Shown: positions 17,067 to 25,856, counted from the stretch's first letter. The stretch is 48,274 bases of DNA from Flavobacterium pectinovorum (GCF_006438875.1 NZ_RCZH01000007.1:1-48274); one strand, 5' to 3'. Program-made: numbers and translations. Notes: generated by a model not told the origin, from the letters alone.

Positions 17067-17981
17067 ATGAAAGATCAGCCAAAAATATTCAACAACATAT
17101 CTGAATTGCATAAAGCCATGGGACAGCCTAAACCCATGCATCCGCTTATTAGTATTCTAAATTATGGCGAAGCAGTTTTTGATCCTAAAGATTTTGAAAA
17201 AGGTATTATTTTGAATTTTTACAAGATATCTTTCAAAACTAATTTTACAGGAAAATTGCGCTACGGACATGGTTTTTATGATTTTGAAGAAGGAGGAATG
17301 TCATTTGTTTCGCCCGGACAAATTTTGCGTATGCAGGATGAAGAAGCTGATTATAGCGGAATGTCATTGCATATTCATCCGGATTTTTTCAGGCCTTATT
17401 CTTTAAATACTAATATAAAAAAATACGGCTTTTTTGGTTATGCTGCTTCTGAAGCTTTGTATTTATCAGAGAAAGAGAAGGAAACTATTTTGGGTGTTTT
17501 TGCCAATATTCAGAATGAACTGAATGAACGAATTGATAATTTTAGTCAGGATGTGATTATCTCGCAAATAGAACTTTTGCTCAATTATAGCAATCGGTTT
17601 TATAACCGTCAGTTTTTAACCCGAAAAGCGATTAACAATGATGTGCTTGCAAAACTGGAAACGTTATTGAATACTTATTTTGATGACGAAGAAACGATTC
17701 TAAATGGAATTCCAACTGTACAATTTGTGGCGGATGAATTGAAACTTTCTCCCAGATATCTCAGTGATTTGCTACGGAATCTTTGTGGTCAGAATACACA
17801 ACAATTCATTCATGACAAATTAATAGAAAAGGCAAAAGAATATATTGCAACAGGAACATTATCTGTATCTGAGATCGCATATAAATTAGGGTTTGAACAT
17901 CCGCAATCATTCAATAAATTGTTTAAGAAAAAAACAAATAGCAGTCCAATCGCTTTTAAGGAATCATTTTATAAAAATTAA
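17067..17981 (+). CDS. AraC-family transcriptional regulator
   Basis: 304 aa from the ATG at 17067; a longer frame overlapping the previous gene is not supported. Residues 1-200 form a cupin-like ligand or dimer domain (FVSPGQILRMQDEEADYSGM). The C-terminal 100 residues hold two helix-turn-helix units: QFVADELKLSPRYLSDLLRN and the signature VSEIAYKLGFEHPQSFNKLF. Such regulators usually activate adjacent genes; here the likely targets are the SDR and barrel protein just upstream. A terminator lies about 30 bases after the stop. Confidence 0.92.
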   Translation: MKDQPKIFNNISELHKAMGQPKPMHPLISILNYGEAVFDPKDFEKGIILNFYKISFKTNFTGKLRYGHGFYDFEEGGMSFVSPGQILRMQDEEADYSGMSLHIHPDFFRPYSLNTNIKKYGFFGYAASEALYLSEKEKETILGVFANIQNELNERIDNFSQDVIISQIELLLNYSNRFYNRQFLTRKAINNDVLAKLETLLNTYFDDEETILNGIPTVQFVADELKLSPRYLSDLLRNLCGQNTQQFIHDKLIEKAKEYIATGTLSVSEIAYKLGFEHPQSFNKLFKKKTNSSPIAFKESFYKN

Positions 17982-18011
17982 TTCTCTTCCGGAAACAGAT
18001 TTAGAATCATA

Positions 18012-18047
18012 AAAAAAACTCCAAAATCATATGACTTTGGAGTTTTT
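18012..18047. terminator. Bidirectional intrinsic terminator
   Basis: A-run, actccaaaatcat, atgactttggagt, T-run: a near-perfect hairpin between the convergent AraC gene and the PepSY-like gene. A second stereotyped terminator family in this window shares its ctccaaa/tttggag core (also 20557 and, weaker, 29775). Confidence 0.85.
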
Positions 18048-18052
18048 AATTT

Positions 18053-18496
18053 TTAATCTTTTTTACCTTTTATAAATTTCCCTTCCTTGGTAAATTCCAG
18101 ATCAATTTTGTTCGTTAAATCTACATCGAGATCTTTGTGACCATAATCAATATGTGTGATTTTTTCGTTTGGATAGTTTTTTGCCACATAATCTTTAATT
18201 GATTTCGGAATAAAATCAGTGGGAATTGGTTTTCCATCTCCATCAACTTCGCGGTACGAACCGTCTTTCCAGAATTCTACTTCTGTACCATCTTTAAGTT
18301 TGACTTCATATCCTTTTTCGCCATGTTCTGCATCTTTTTTAGCATTAACAACAGTGGTGTGACTAAAATATTTTTTCAGAAAATCCTGTGATGTCTTTGG
18401 TAATTCAGTAGTTTCAATTTTCTTTTGTGCATTGCCCGATATTACAAAACCCAGTAACAATGTGGCAAGAATGATTCTCGTTTTCATAGTTTTCAT
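18053..18496 (-). CDS. Secreted PepSY-like protein
   Basis: 147 aa. Residues 1-23 are a signal peptide (ILATLLLGFVISGNAQ, cleavage likely after NAQ or NA). The rest contains two PepSY-like repeats: EVKLKDGTEVEFWKDGSYRE and DVDLTNKIDLEFTKEGKF. This matches the putative beta-lactamase-inhibitor-like PepSY proteins frequent in Bacteroidota. It should be periplasmic or outer-surface with an unknown ligand. An ATG three codons downstream is an alternative start. The upstream promoter fits the Bacteroidota consensus (18518-18548). Confidence 0.85.
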   Translation of the reverse strand: MKTMKTRIILATLLLGFVISGNAQKKIETTELPKTSQDFLKKYFSHTTVVNAKKDAEHGEKGYEVKLKDGTEVEFWKDGSYREVDGDGKPIPTDFIPKSIKDYVAKNYPNEKITHIDYGHKDLDVDLTNKIDLEFTKEGKFIKGKKD

Positions 18497-18517
18497 TTTT
18501 TAAGGTTGTCGTAAAAG

Positions 18518-18548
18518 CTAATTTACAATATGCAAAAATGCATTCAAA
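18518..18548 (-). promoter_or_regulatory. Bacteroidota-type promoter for the PepSY-like gene
   Basis: On the minus strand, TTTG, exactly 19 bases, then TAAATTAG, against the consensus TTTG-N19-TAnnTTTG (one mismatch). It ends 22 bases before the ATG, in the right orientation. Confidence 0.65.
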
Positions 18549-18618
18549 CCAATTTAAGAAAACTTTTGCGATTTAAATTTTGGTAATTATTTAAAGATCA
18601 GTTGTGTAGATGTATTTG

Positions 18619-19014
18619 TTACTTGAGTTTTTGAATAGCTTCTGCAGTAACAGGCGTAAAAAAGTTAATCAAATTACCATCCGGATCACGAAATAATAAC
18701 GAACGATTTCCCCATGGCATTGTTGTAGGTTCCTGTACAATGTCGTGTACAAAATTCTTAATTCTCTCAAATTCAAGATCAACATTGTCAACACGAAATT
18801 CTATAATCACACTTTTGTTACTGGCGGGCTGTGCAACTCCTTCTCCAAAAAAGCTTAATGTTCTCGTACTTCCTATTGCCAAAGTGGACGAACCCATCGT
18901 TATTTCTGCAAAGTCTTCGGTGTACCAAATTGCCCTAAAATTAGTTGTATTTTCTAAAAACTGAACCAAACGTTTAATATCAGCCGTAATAATTCTTAAT
19001 GATGCTAAATTCAT
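18619..19014 (-). CDS. VOC-family (glyoxalase-like) protein
   Basis: 131 aa with paired beta-alpha-beta-beta-beta modules: LRIITADIKRLVQFLENTTN at the start and the metal-edge strand RSLLFRDPDGNLINFFTPV at the end. The VOC fold covers glyoxalases, dioxygenases and resistance proteins; the metal ligands are not clear enough to name an activity. It is divergent from a Crp/Fnr-like regulator 131 bases away. A TGACA-N6-TGTCA inverted repeat lies in between (19065-19080). Confidence 0.87.
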   Translation of the reverse strand: MNLASLRIITADIKRLVQFLENTTNFRAIWYTEDFAEITMGSSTLAIGSTRTLSFFGEGVAQPASNKSVIIEFRVDNVDLEFERIKNFVHDIVQEPTTMPWGNRSLLFRDPDGNLINFFTPVTAEAIQKLK

Positions 19015-19064
19015 AATTTTGTTTTTAATTGTTTATTTAATGCATCAAAAGTAAAGAGGTCTGG

Positions 19065-19110
19065 TGACAAGAGTATGTCAACAGGGTGTAACTTTTTTTG
19101 CCAAATGACA
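19065..19110. promoter_or_regulatory. Two operator-like sites between the VOC and Crp/Fnr genes
   Basis: TGACA-AGAGTA-TGTCA (19065-19080) has perfect 5-bp arms and Crp/Fnr-like N6 spacing. TGCCAAATGACA (19099-19110) recurs in the opposite orientation, with central AA for TT, as TGTCAAATGGCA at 19725-19736 beyond the regulator. A TAACTTTG -7-like box follows at 19124-19131. Binding is inferred. Confidence 0.45.
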
Positions 19111-19145
19111 AATCCATCAAGAATAACTTTGATTAACTTGCAGTT

Positions 19146-19715
19146 ATGAAAGAATTTATAGAATACATATTGCAATTTGGAGATTTAAACCAACAGCAAC
19201 TTGATTTAATTTCGCAGAAAGCGACGGAGTTAAACCTCCCGAAAGACGAGTATTTTTCTGAAGCGGGAAAGATTGCCCAGCAAGTTGGTTTTATTTTAGA
19301 CGGAATCGTAAGAATTTGCTATTACAACAATAAAGGAGAAGATATTACCACCTATTTTATTGACGAAAATAATCTTGTGGTCGATTTCGAAAGTTTCGAA
19401 AATGATATTCCTTCAAATGCTTATGTTCAGGCAGCTATTGATTGTAAATTATTGGTTTTCTCAAAAAAAGACTGGCGAGAACTCTTAGACACTATTATTC
19501 CGTGGGAAGCTATAGCACATAAAATTAGTACAAAAAAAATGAAACAAAAAGTAGACAGAAGAAGTCGGTTAGTTTCAGAAGATGCGACGACAAGATATTT
19601 GAATTTTCTGGAAATTTACCCCAATGTTGTCAATCGCGTTCCGCTTTCTTACGTTGCTTCTTATTTAGGAGTTACACAATCTTCCTTAAGCCGAATTAGA
19701 AAAAATATTCGTTAA
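19146..19715 (+). CDS. Crp/Fnr-family transcriptional regulator
   Basis: 189 aa. N-terminal cNMP-like barrel (EAGKIAQQVGFILDGIVRI, FIDENNLVVDFESF) and C-terminal helix-turn-helix VPLSYVASYLGVTQSSLSRI. No FNR-type cysteine cluster and no clear cAMP-pocket residues. It is flanked on both sides by similar TGnCAAATGnCA sites: one ahead of it (19099-19110) and one ahead of the downstream SDR (19725-19736). It may therefore regulate itself, the SDR at 19793 and possibly the divergent VOC gene. Confidence 0.88.
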   Translation: MKEFIEYILQFGDLNQQQLDLISQKATELNLPKDEYFSEAGKIAQQVGFILDGIVRICYYNNKGEDITTYFIDENNLVVDFESFENDIPSNAYVQAAIDCKLLVFSKKDWRELLDTIIPWEAIAHKISTKKMKQKVDRRSRLVSEDATTRYLNFLEIYPNVVNRVPLSYVASYLGVTQSSLSRIRKNIR

Positions 19716-19724
19716 ATCGCTTTT

Positions 19725-19736
19725 TGTCAAATGGCA
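19725..19736. promoter_or_regulatory. Operator-like site ahead of the SDR gene
   Basis: TGTCAAATGGCA lies between the Crp/Fnr gene and the SDR at 19793. It is the same site as 19099-19110 in reverse orientation apart from the central two bases. Candidate binding site of the regulator it follows. Confidence 0.4.
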
Positions 19737-19792
19737 AATGATTTTGTTTTTAAACGAATGACCTTTGCTTCAATAATTTAAAAACACGAAAA

Positions 19793-20530
19793 ATGAAATC
19801 AGTATTAATTACAGGAGCAAATAGAAGTATAGGATTAGAAATTACAAAACAACTTTCTAAAAAAGGTTTGTTTGTTTATTTAGGAACCCGCGATCTTGAA
19901 AAAGGAAATGCAGTTGTAAAAGAATTAAATGAAAATGGATTCGAAAACATCAAAGCAATTCAAATTGATGTTACAAATGCGGATTCTATTGCAGCAGCAA
20001 AAAGTATTGTTGAAAAAGAAAAAGGTAAACTAGACATTTTAATCAATAATGCAGGAATAAGCGGTGAATTTCCTCAAAGCGCTTTTGACGCTTCGAAAAA
20101 AGATATTCAAAATGTATTCGATACCAATTTTTTTGGTGTTATAAGTGTTACGCAAGCATTTTTAGAATTGCTTAAAAAATCAGAAAATCCAAGAATCAGC
20201 AATATTACTTCGGGACTTGGATCTCTAACTTTACATAGTGATCCAAATTGGAAATACTATAATTTTAAAGCAACAAGTTATGTGACTTCAAAAGCTGCTT
20301 TGAATGCTTACACGATTATATTGGCTTATGAATTGAGAGATTTACCTTTTAAAGTAAATGTAATTGATCCGGGTTATACCGCAACAGATTTTAATCATCA
20401 TTCAGGTCCGGGATCTGTAGAAAGCGCCGCAAGTTTTATCATTAAACATACAGATACAGATGAGAATGGACCAACAGGAAAATTTTTCAGTAATGATATT
20501 GACGATGAAACAGGAATTAGTCCTTGGTAA
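19793..20530 (+). CDS. SDR-family oxidoreductase
   Basis: 245 aa classical SDR of the carbonyl-reductase-like type. Cofactor motif TGANRSIG (7-14), basic GTRD after beta-2 suggesting NADP(H), INNAG (85-89), catalytic S140, Y163 and K167 (YVTSK). The segment DPGYTATDFN follows the active site as in carbonyl reductases. It is cytoplasmic and its substrate is unknown. It is 77 bases downstream of the Crp/Fnr gene, with an operator-like repeat in the gap. Confidence 0.92.
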   Translation: MKSVLITGANRSIGLEITKQLSKKGLFVYLGTRDLEKGNAVVKELNENGFENIKAIQIDVTNADSIAAAKSIVEKEKGKLDILINNAGISGEFPQSAFDASKKDIQNVFDTNFFGVISVTQAFLELLKKSENPRISNITSGLGSLTLHSDPNWKYYNFKATSYVTSKAALNAYTIILAYELRDLPFKVNVIDPGYTATDFNHHSGPGSVESAASFIIKHTDTDENGPTGKFFSNDIDDETGISPW

Positions 20531-20556
20531 TTGAAAAAAAATAGAGTTTAAATTAT

Positions 20557-20590
20557 GAAACCTCCAAAGTCATTTGATTTTGGAGGTTTC
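20557..20590. terminator. Intrinsic hairpin terminator
   Basis: gaaacctccaaa, a 10-base loop region, tttggaggtttc, then a T-rich tail. It stands between the convergent SDR and DMT permease genes. Confidence 0.8.
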
Positions 20591-20599
20591 TTGTTTTGA

Positions 20600-21469
20600 T
20601 TATTTCTTTTTGTTGAATGAAATAATAGTTTGCAAAATTACCGAAGCAAATACAAAAAAGAGTCCCACATAAAATGGTTTTCCCATTTCTTTGCCTTCAT
20701 TAAAAAATATAAATGCTAAAATTATGGCATAAATAGGTTCTAAGTTAAAGGTTAGGTTAGTCGTATAAGCAGGTGTTTTTTTTAATGCTTCTGCAAATAA
20801 AACGTATAATGCAACTGTACAAAATGATGATAATAGGAGGAGATAGAAAAAATCTCTTTCATTTGGAATTAAACTATTTACAGGAAAAAGAAATAAATAA
20901 AAGGGTAATAGAATCGTTAAAGAAATTGTACCTCCGGTCATTTGGTAATAATTAATGACTTTACTATCATAAGTTTTAACCAATCGTTCGTTGTAAATTG
21001 TATAAAGTGCTGCAAAAGCCGACGAGATACAACCGAGCATAATTCCGGTATGGTAAGAACTATCAAATTTGAAAATTAAACTGATACCCAAAAGGGTTAT
21101 TCCACTAAATATGAATTGAGAAAATACGAACTTATTTCGATTAAGTAAAGGATCAAAAATGGCAGTAAAAAAACTTGTTAAGCAATAACAAACTACGCCT
21201 ATAGAAATGTTGGAATATTTTATACTTGCATAAAAAAAGACCCAGTGAATAGCAATAAAAATACCGCTTCTGGAAATTTTTAATTTTTCGCGAATAGTAA
21301 TTGCAACGGATGTTTGGGTTAATTTTAGAAGAAAGAATAAAATAATCGCCGAAAAGAAGGTTCTGTACCAAACTAATAGTCCTTCGTTAAGAGAAATGAG
21401 TTTGCCAAAAATACCGGTAAAACCCGAAAGTATTACAGCTATGTGCAACTTTAGATAAGAGTTTTTCAT
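20600..21469 (-). CDS. DMT-superfamily (EamA) permease
   Basis: 289 aa from the ATG at 21469 (MKNSYLKLHIAVILSGFTGI); a longer frame adds nine residues outside the family pattern. About ten hydrophobic helices form two EamA repeats, each with the usual loop: FGKLISLNEGLLVWYRTFFSA in repeat 1, and TNLTFNLEPIYAIILAFIFF in repeat 2. It should export metabolites or amino acids across the inner membrane; substrate unknown. Upstream 21470-21758 holds no gene; a TTGAC-N5-GTCAA palindrome is at 21542-21556. Confidence 0.9.
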   Translation of the reverse strand: MKNSYLKLHIAVILSGFTGIFGKLISLNEGLLVWYRTFFSAIILFFLLKLTQTSVAITIREKLKISRSGIFIAIHWVFFYASIKYSNISIGVVCYCLTSFFTAIFDPLLNRNKFVFSQFIFSGITLLGISLIFKFDSSYHTGIMLGCISSAFAALYTIYNERLVKTYDSKVINYYQMTGGTISLTILLPFYLFLFPVNSLIPNERDFFYLLLLSSFCTVALYVLFAEALKKTPAYTTNLTFNLEPIYAIILAFIFFNEGKEMGKPFYVGLFFVFASVILQTIISFNKKK

Positions 21470-21758
21470 AAAAATTGTCTGTCCGAAACCGAACAAGATT
21501 ATAAATTAATTACTAGTTAAATATGAAGTATAGCAAAACACTTGACGTATTGTCAATTTGCAACTTCATCTATTTTTAAGAAGAAATTAAAATCTTGGCG
21601 GAGGAAGACAACCTTTTCTATTCATTTTTTATCTTTATTTTTCAAATGTATAAAAATTAATTTTGATCTAACATTTGTTGTGGATTGTATTTTAATCTAA
21701 GTGAATAGAAATTATACTATTTTCAGAATATTAAAAGTGTAAAATAAAAAGTAATATT

Positions 21759-22364
21759 ATGGCAGAATTCTGGGAAGATAATTTTGTTGAAAAACAAGAA
21801 ATGTGGGGACTCGAGCCTTCAAAATCCGCACTATTGGCAAAGGATTTTTTTGTGGAGAATTCAATAAAAAATATTCTGATTCCGGGAATTGGTTACGGAA
21901 GAAATTCACAAGTTTTCAGAGAAAACGGAATTACGGTAACGGGAATTGAAATATCAAAAACGGAGATTGATCTTGCAGCAAAACATTTTGGTACAGATTT
22001 GAAAATTTATCATGGTTCTGTGACCGATATGCCATTTGATACTAATCATTATGATGGAATATTCTGTTATGCATTAATTCATTTATTAGATAGTGACGAG
22101 AGACAAAAACTAATCAGGGATTCTTACAATCAATTATCAGAGAATGGTTATATGATTTTTACAGCAATCACAAAAGAGGCTCAGACTTATGGCAAAGGCA
22201 AATTTGTAAGCAAAGATCGTTACGAAATATTTGAAGGCGTCAAAATGTTCTTTTACGACAAAGAATCAGTTCATGCTGAGTTTGATAAATTTGGATTGTT
22301 CGAAATCATAGCATTGGATGAAAGTTTTCCGTTCTTTTTTATTACCTGCAGGAAAGTGAAATAG
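21759..22364 (+). CDS. Class I SAM-dependent methyltransferase
   Basis: 201 aa. Motif I is NILIPGIGYGRNSQVF, then the acidic ribose-contact residue in VTGIEISKTEI, motif II-like HGSVTDMPFDTNHYDGIFCY, and the later LSENGYMIFTAI strand. The N-terminal MAEFWEDNFVEKQEMWGLEP is typical of small Bacteroidota methyltransferases resembling the thiopurine/tellurite-resistance type. Substrate unknown. It stands alone between a divergent DMT permease and a VOC gene. Confidence 0.88.
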   Translation: MAEFWEDNFVEKQEMWGLEPSKSALLAKDFFVENSIKNILIPGIGYGRNSQVFRENGITVTGIEISKTEIDLAAKHFGTDLKIYHGSVTDMPFDTNHYDGIFCYALIHLLDSDERQKLIRDSYNQLSENGYMIFTAITKEAQTYGKGKFVSKDRYEIFEGVKMFFYDKESVHAEFDKFGLFEIIALDESFPFFFITCRKVK

Positions 22365-22453
22365 AGTTTTAAGTGAAAGGAATATTTAAGATTAGTAATA
22401 TCGATTATAATAGTTCTTAAATTTGTAGATAGACAACTAAAAAACAACCCAAT

Positions 22454-22879
22454 ATGGAAGATTCAAAACAACAATCGGATAACTCAAATTCACCAATTGA
22501 CACCACACCAAAAGTCACAGGAATTGGCGGTATTTTCTTTTTTTCGGACAATCCGAAAGAAACGAAAGAATGGTATTCTAAAAATCTTGGACTTGAAACC
22601 AATGATTGGGGGTCGACATTTCAATCCAGAGATATTAATAATGCTGATAAAGTAAATTCACTTCAATGGAGCCCTTTCAAAAAGGGAGATGAATATTTTT
22701 CTCCATCCAAAAAAGAGTTTATGATCAATTATCAAGTTCAGAATATCGAAGGACTTGTAGCTAAACTGAAAGAAAACGGAGTAACCATATTAGATGATAT
22801 TGCAACTTATGACTACGGAAAATTTGTGCATATTATGGATGCCGATGGTAATAAAATAGAGCTTTGGGAACCAGCTTAA
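22454..22879 (+). CDS. VOC-family (glyoxalase-like) protein
   Basis: 141 aa. Core VOC pattern: GIGGIFFFSDNPKETKEWYS at the start, the central FMINYQVQNIEGLVAKLKE and a C-terminal GKFVHIMDADGNKIELWEP whose Glu is the usual metal position. The first 20 residues are polar and low-complexity. No enzyme assignment is possible. It is convergent with the HD-domain gene, with only 14 bases between the stops. Confidence 0.87.
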   Translation: MEDSKQQSDNSNSPIDTTPKVTGIGGIFFFSDNPKETKEWYSKNLGLETNDWGSTFQSRDINNADKVNSLQWSPFKKGDEYFSPSKKEFMINYQVQNIEGLVAKLKENGVTILDDIATYDYGKFVHIMDADGNKIELWEPA

Positions 22880-22893
22880 TTGTGATTTATAGG

Positions 22894-23472
22894 CTAATTT
22901 ACTGATGAACCAACGAAACGATGATATTCCTGGATTTTATTTTTCAATCTTTTGGCTAGATATTCATTTCCATCTTTTAGCTCATCCAATATTATTTCGG
23001 CTTCTTCAATATATTTTAACTTTTTTTCGTCTGTCCAATAGTATGGAGGTTCGTATAGATTTGCCGTTCTGTCTGCCATTTTAACTGCCCAAATTTCTAC
23101 GGGTTGTTCTTTAATTCTTTTTAGGCTATCAAGCATTTTTTCCAACGATCCCTCAATTTTATCATTTTTAGTTAGCGCAAGAACTCCACTTGCAACTTCA
23201 TGACCAAAAAGGGCATTTACTTTTTCATATGTCAAAGCTGTATCTTCGATAGTATCATGAAGTATGGCGCATTTAATAGCCAAATCGGCATTTATGTTTT
23301 CAGTTGATTGAATAGCGTTTAAAACTTCGAATACAACACTTCCGATATGATTTATATACTCGACTTGTTCGCCCTTACTAAAACCACCATATTTTTGTCC
23401 ATCATGTAATTTTGAAGCTAATTGCCAAACTTTTTGAATTTCATCTATTGACCATTGTTTTTGTTGTTTCAT
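22894..23472 (-). CDS. HD-domain hydrolase, Mesh1/SpoT-like
   Basis: 192 aa. The N-terminal 150 residues match the hydrolase half of RelA/SpoT proteins: LHDGQKYGG (H23), EYINHIGSV (H42), the HD dyad in CAILHDTIEDT (H72, D73, E76, D77) and VKMADRTANL with the last metal Asp. There is no synthetase or TGS domain, so it resembles stand-alone Mesh1-type enzymes that hydrolyse (p)ppGpp or related nucleotides. Substrate is inferred. Cytoplasmic, monocistronic as far as visible. Confidence 0.82.
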   Translation of the reverse strand: MKQQKQWSIDEIQKVWQLASKLHDGQKYGGFSKGEQVEYINHIGSVVFEVLNAIQSTENINADLAIKCAILHDTIEDTALTYEKVNALFGHEVASGVLALTKNDKIEGSLEKMLDSLKRIKEQPVEIWAVKMADRTANLYEPPYYWTDEKKLKYIEEAEIILDELKDGNEYLAKRLKNKIQEYHRFVGSSVN

Positions 23473-23571
23473 TTGTGATTATTTATTTATGGTAATTTAT
23501 TGATTTTTTTTGGAATTTCTCCAACATTTAATTCAATAATTTTAGAGATATAAGATATACATGTTATAGCG

Positions 23572-23667
23572 CAATGTCATTAAGTTAAGCTTTTTTTAGA
23601 TAATTAAGACTGAAAAAAAATCGCGCAAAGTCGCAAAGCCGCCAAGTTTACATATATTTTCTTGCGA
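23572..23667. mobile_element. Decayed left half of the MITE-like element
   Basis: Bases 23572-23589 are the same 18-bp terminal repeat as at 15561. The match continues for about 95 bases with one missing A, one C-to-T change and one missing T, then is lost at ttgcga. The right terminal repeat is absent. It lies 64 bases upstream of the membrane-protein start at 23732. Confidence 0.75.
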
Positions 23668-23731
23668 TATTTCTTATATTAGCCCAAAAGAAAGTCTACT
23701 TCGTTGATCGAAATCTTAAAAAAACAAAAAA

Positions 23732-24736
23732 TTGACAGATAATTATTTTAGCACAAAAAAGAAAAAAGATTACTGGAAAAGCCATTTGTTTGGTCTACTA
23801 TTTTGTTTAATACTTGCAATTTATACCTTCATAAAATATACACCTGACAATAATGCAAAAAACATTTGTCTAATTGTGTTCCTTTTGTCTTTACTGGTTT
23901 CCGTTTTTATTTTACTCAATTTATTTTCAATAAAAAATTACAGCATTACAAAAAACAAGTTAATTCAATGGTCTTTTTTAAGAAGTGAAAAAAAAGTCTA
24001 TGAACTTGATGAGATTGAAAGTTGGACTGAAAAACAATTAAAAGGAAAATCTAATAAATGGGAAGAAATAACCTTATATTTTAAAAATGAAGAAAAAATA
24101 AAGATAACATGTGACTATTTTGAAAATTATTTTGAATTAAAAAATGAAGTTACAAAAGGCAAAAAACGCGATACAGAACGTGAAGAATTAGCAGAAAGAA
24201 AAATAGGAAAAGAACTCGCTATTATATTTTTAACAATAAGCGCTTTACTTTTTTATGGAGCATATAATGCTTTGCATATTGAAGATATAAAATCAAAAGA
24301 CATAATTGTTCTTGGCGATATAACATCAGAAAAAATTGAATATGTAAGAGGTAAGCATAGTTATATTAATGTCAGATTAAAAAAATACCCTGATTTAGTT
24401 TTCCATATAAGCAAGAAGATTTTGGGAGGAGATCTTGTAAAAAAAATAATTAGCGATGTAAATAAAGGCGATTCTATATATCTTGGTATCGATAAAAAAG
24501 ATTATCGGGAAAAATTGATAAAAGTTGATTCGTTATCAGTAAGTGATACCTATTTTTTTAATGAAAATATTGGCATTGAAAGTATTAAATCAAAAACAAC
24601 TAATTATTTAAAATTATCAGATAATAATTTTAATAAATCAGAAAACAAACATTGGGATTGTTTTGTATTTGTACTTATAGGTTTATTTTTCTTTTTAATG
24701 TCAATGATTGGTTTTAGTCAGACAAAGAATCCGTAA
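23732..24736 (+). CDS. Membrane protein of unknown function
   Basis: 334 aa, starting at TTG (no ATG near). Hydrophobic helices lie at about 17-34, 45-65, 160-177 and 310-328. The segment 66-150 is cytoplasmic-looking, with the pattern ITKNKLIQWSFLRSEKKVYELDE seen in PH-like membrane-anchored domains. A soluble domain spans about 180-305 (DIIVLGDITSEKIEYVRGKH). I do not recognise the family. The decayed MITE half ends just upstream, so the original promoter or N-terminus could have been altered. The lipoprotein gene follows after 58 bases. Confidence 0.6.
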   Translation: MTDNYFSTKKKKDYWKSHLFGLLFCLILAIYTFIKYTPDNNAKNICLIVFLLSLLVSVFILLNLFSIKNYSITKNKLIQWSFLRSEKKVYELDEIESWTEKQLKGKSNKWEEITLYFKNEEKIKITCDYFENYFELKNEVTKGKKRDTEREELAERKIGKELAIIFLTISALLFYGAYNALHIEDIKSKDIIVLGDITSEKIEYVRGKHSYINVRLKKYPDLVFHISKKILGGDLVKKIISDVNKGDSIYLGIDKKDYREKLIKVDSLSVSDTYFFNENIGIESIKSKTTNYLKLSDNNFNKSENKHWDCFVFVLIGLFFFLMSMIGFSQTKNP

Positions 24737-24794
24737 TAGATTATAAGAATTATAAAATGAATTTTTGGAAAATATAAAGCATAAAAAAGTAAAA

Positions 24795-25805
24795 ATGAAA
24801 ATCATAAAATTATTTTTAATTCTGTTAGTTTTTGCATCTTGTAAAAACGAAACTAAATTTCTTAAAACCCCAATTGTCCAATCAGAAATAGATAGGCTAA
24901 AAAGTAAATCAGAAATAGAAAAGTTCATTCAAAAAAGTGACACAAATTACAAGAAATATGAATTAAAAAATCTTCAGAATTTCAACAGAAGTAATAGGAG
25001 AGATAGTATAAATAAGATTTTAGCAAATAAACTTAATGTCAAAACAAATTATACAAAAGTTGATTTTGATAATAATGGTTACACTGATTTGCTCGCTATT
25101 GGTGATAATCATGATTGTATAAGTTTTAGACCAGGAATTGAAGGGGAAGAATCGTGTAGTTTTTCACCAATTGTAGTAATGAATTATGGCGAAAATAAAA
25201 CCAAAATTTTTCACATTGATAAAGAATGGGGTAATTCAATCGTCCCGAAAGTTGAACATATAAACTCTCAGCCTTTCTTAGTTATTTATACACAGAAATT
25301 AGTTGATGGTAAAAAAAATGAATATGCAGAATCAAAAAATATTTTGACTTTCAAATTTGGCGACTTTATCGAATACAATGAAAATCCAAAAAAAAATAAA
25401 ATTACGAGAATTGAGTTTAGTACTTCAGGCTGTTTTGGTTCTTGTCCGGTTTATAAACTTACTTTAAACAGGAATTCTTTATCGGTATTTAATGCTCGGT
25501 ATTATAATTTTAATAAAGAGCAAGAAGTTGGTTATGGAAAGGAAGAAGGAGTATTCTCTGCAAAGATTAATAAAACAGAATTTGACAAATTAGAGGAACT
25601 TATAAATTACTGTGATTTTGAGAATTTAAACAAAGAATATTATGTAATGCATACTGACGATCAAACAGGAAATTTGAAAATAACGTTTAATAATGGCAAA
25701 GTAAAAACCATTAGCGACTATGGAATGATTGGAACTTACGGATTAAAAAAACTTTACGATAAGCTGGCAGAAATCAGATTTAGTCAAAAATGGAAAAAAA
25801 ATTAA
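24795..25805 (+). CDS. DUF6438-domain lipoprotein
   Basis: 336 aa from the ATG at 24795. A lipoprotein signal ends in LVFASCK (lipidated Cys at about residue 17). Residues about 80-190 resemble an uncharacterised FG-GAP-like region (DFDNNGYTDLLAIGDN). The C-terminal 130 residues match DUF6438, with the diagnostic STSGCFGSCPVYKL and the ISDYGMIGTYGLKKL end. Probably anchored at the outer or inner membrane facing the periplasm or surface. No activity is known. It precedes the first serine hydrolase by 51 bases, possibly one transcript. Confidence 0.85.
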   Translation: MKIIKLFLILLVFASCKNETKFLKTPIVQSEIDRLKSKSEIEKFIQKSDTNYKKYELKNLQNFNRSNRRDSINKILANKLNVKTNYTKVDFDNNGYTDLLAIGDNHDCISFRPGIEGEESCSFSPIVVMNYGENKTKIFHIDKEWGNSIVPKVEHINSQPFLVIYTQKLVDGKKNEYAESKNILTFKFGDFIEYNENPKKNKITRIEFSTSGCFGSCPVYKLTLNRNSLSVFNARYYNFNKEQEVGYGKEEGVFSAKINKTEFDKLEELINYCDFENLNKEYYVMHTDDQTGNLKITFNNGKVKTISDYGMIGTYGLKKLYDKLAEIRFSQKWKKN

Positions 25806-25856
25806 TACTATTTGTCAAGTTAACCAAAGCTCATAAAGAAACCAAGAAATTAAAAG

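Noticed and set aside
21542..21556. TTGAC-N5-GTCAA palindrome upstream of the methyltransferase
   Set aside because: Short, single occurrence, no supporting regulator or promoter; could be chance in AT-rich DNA.
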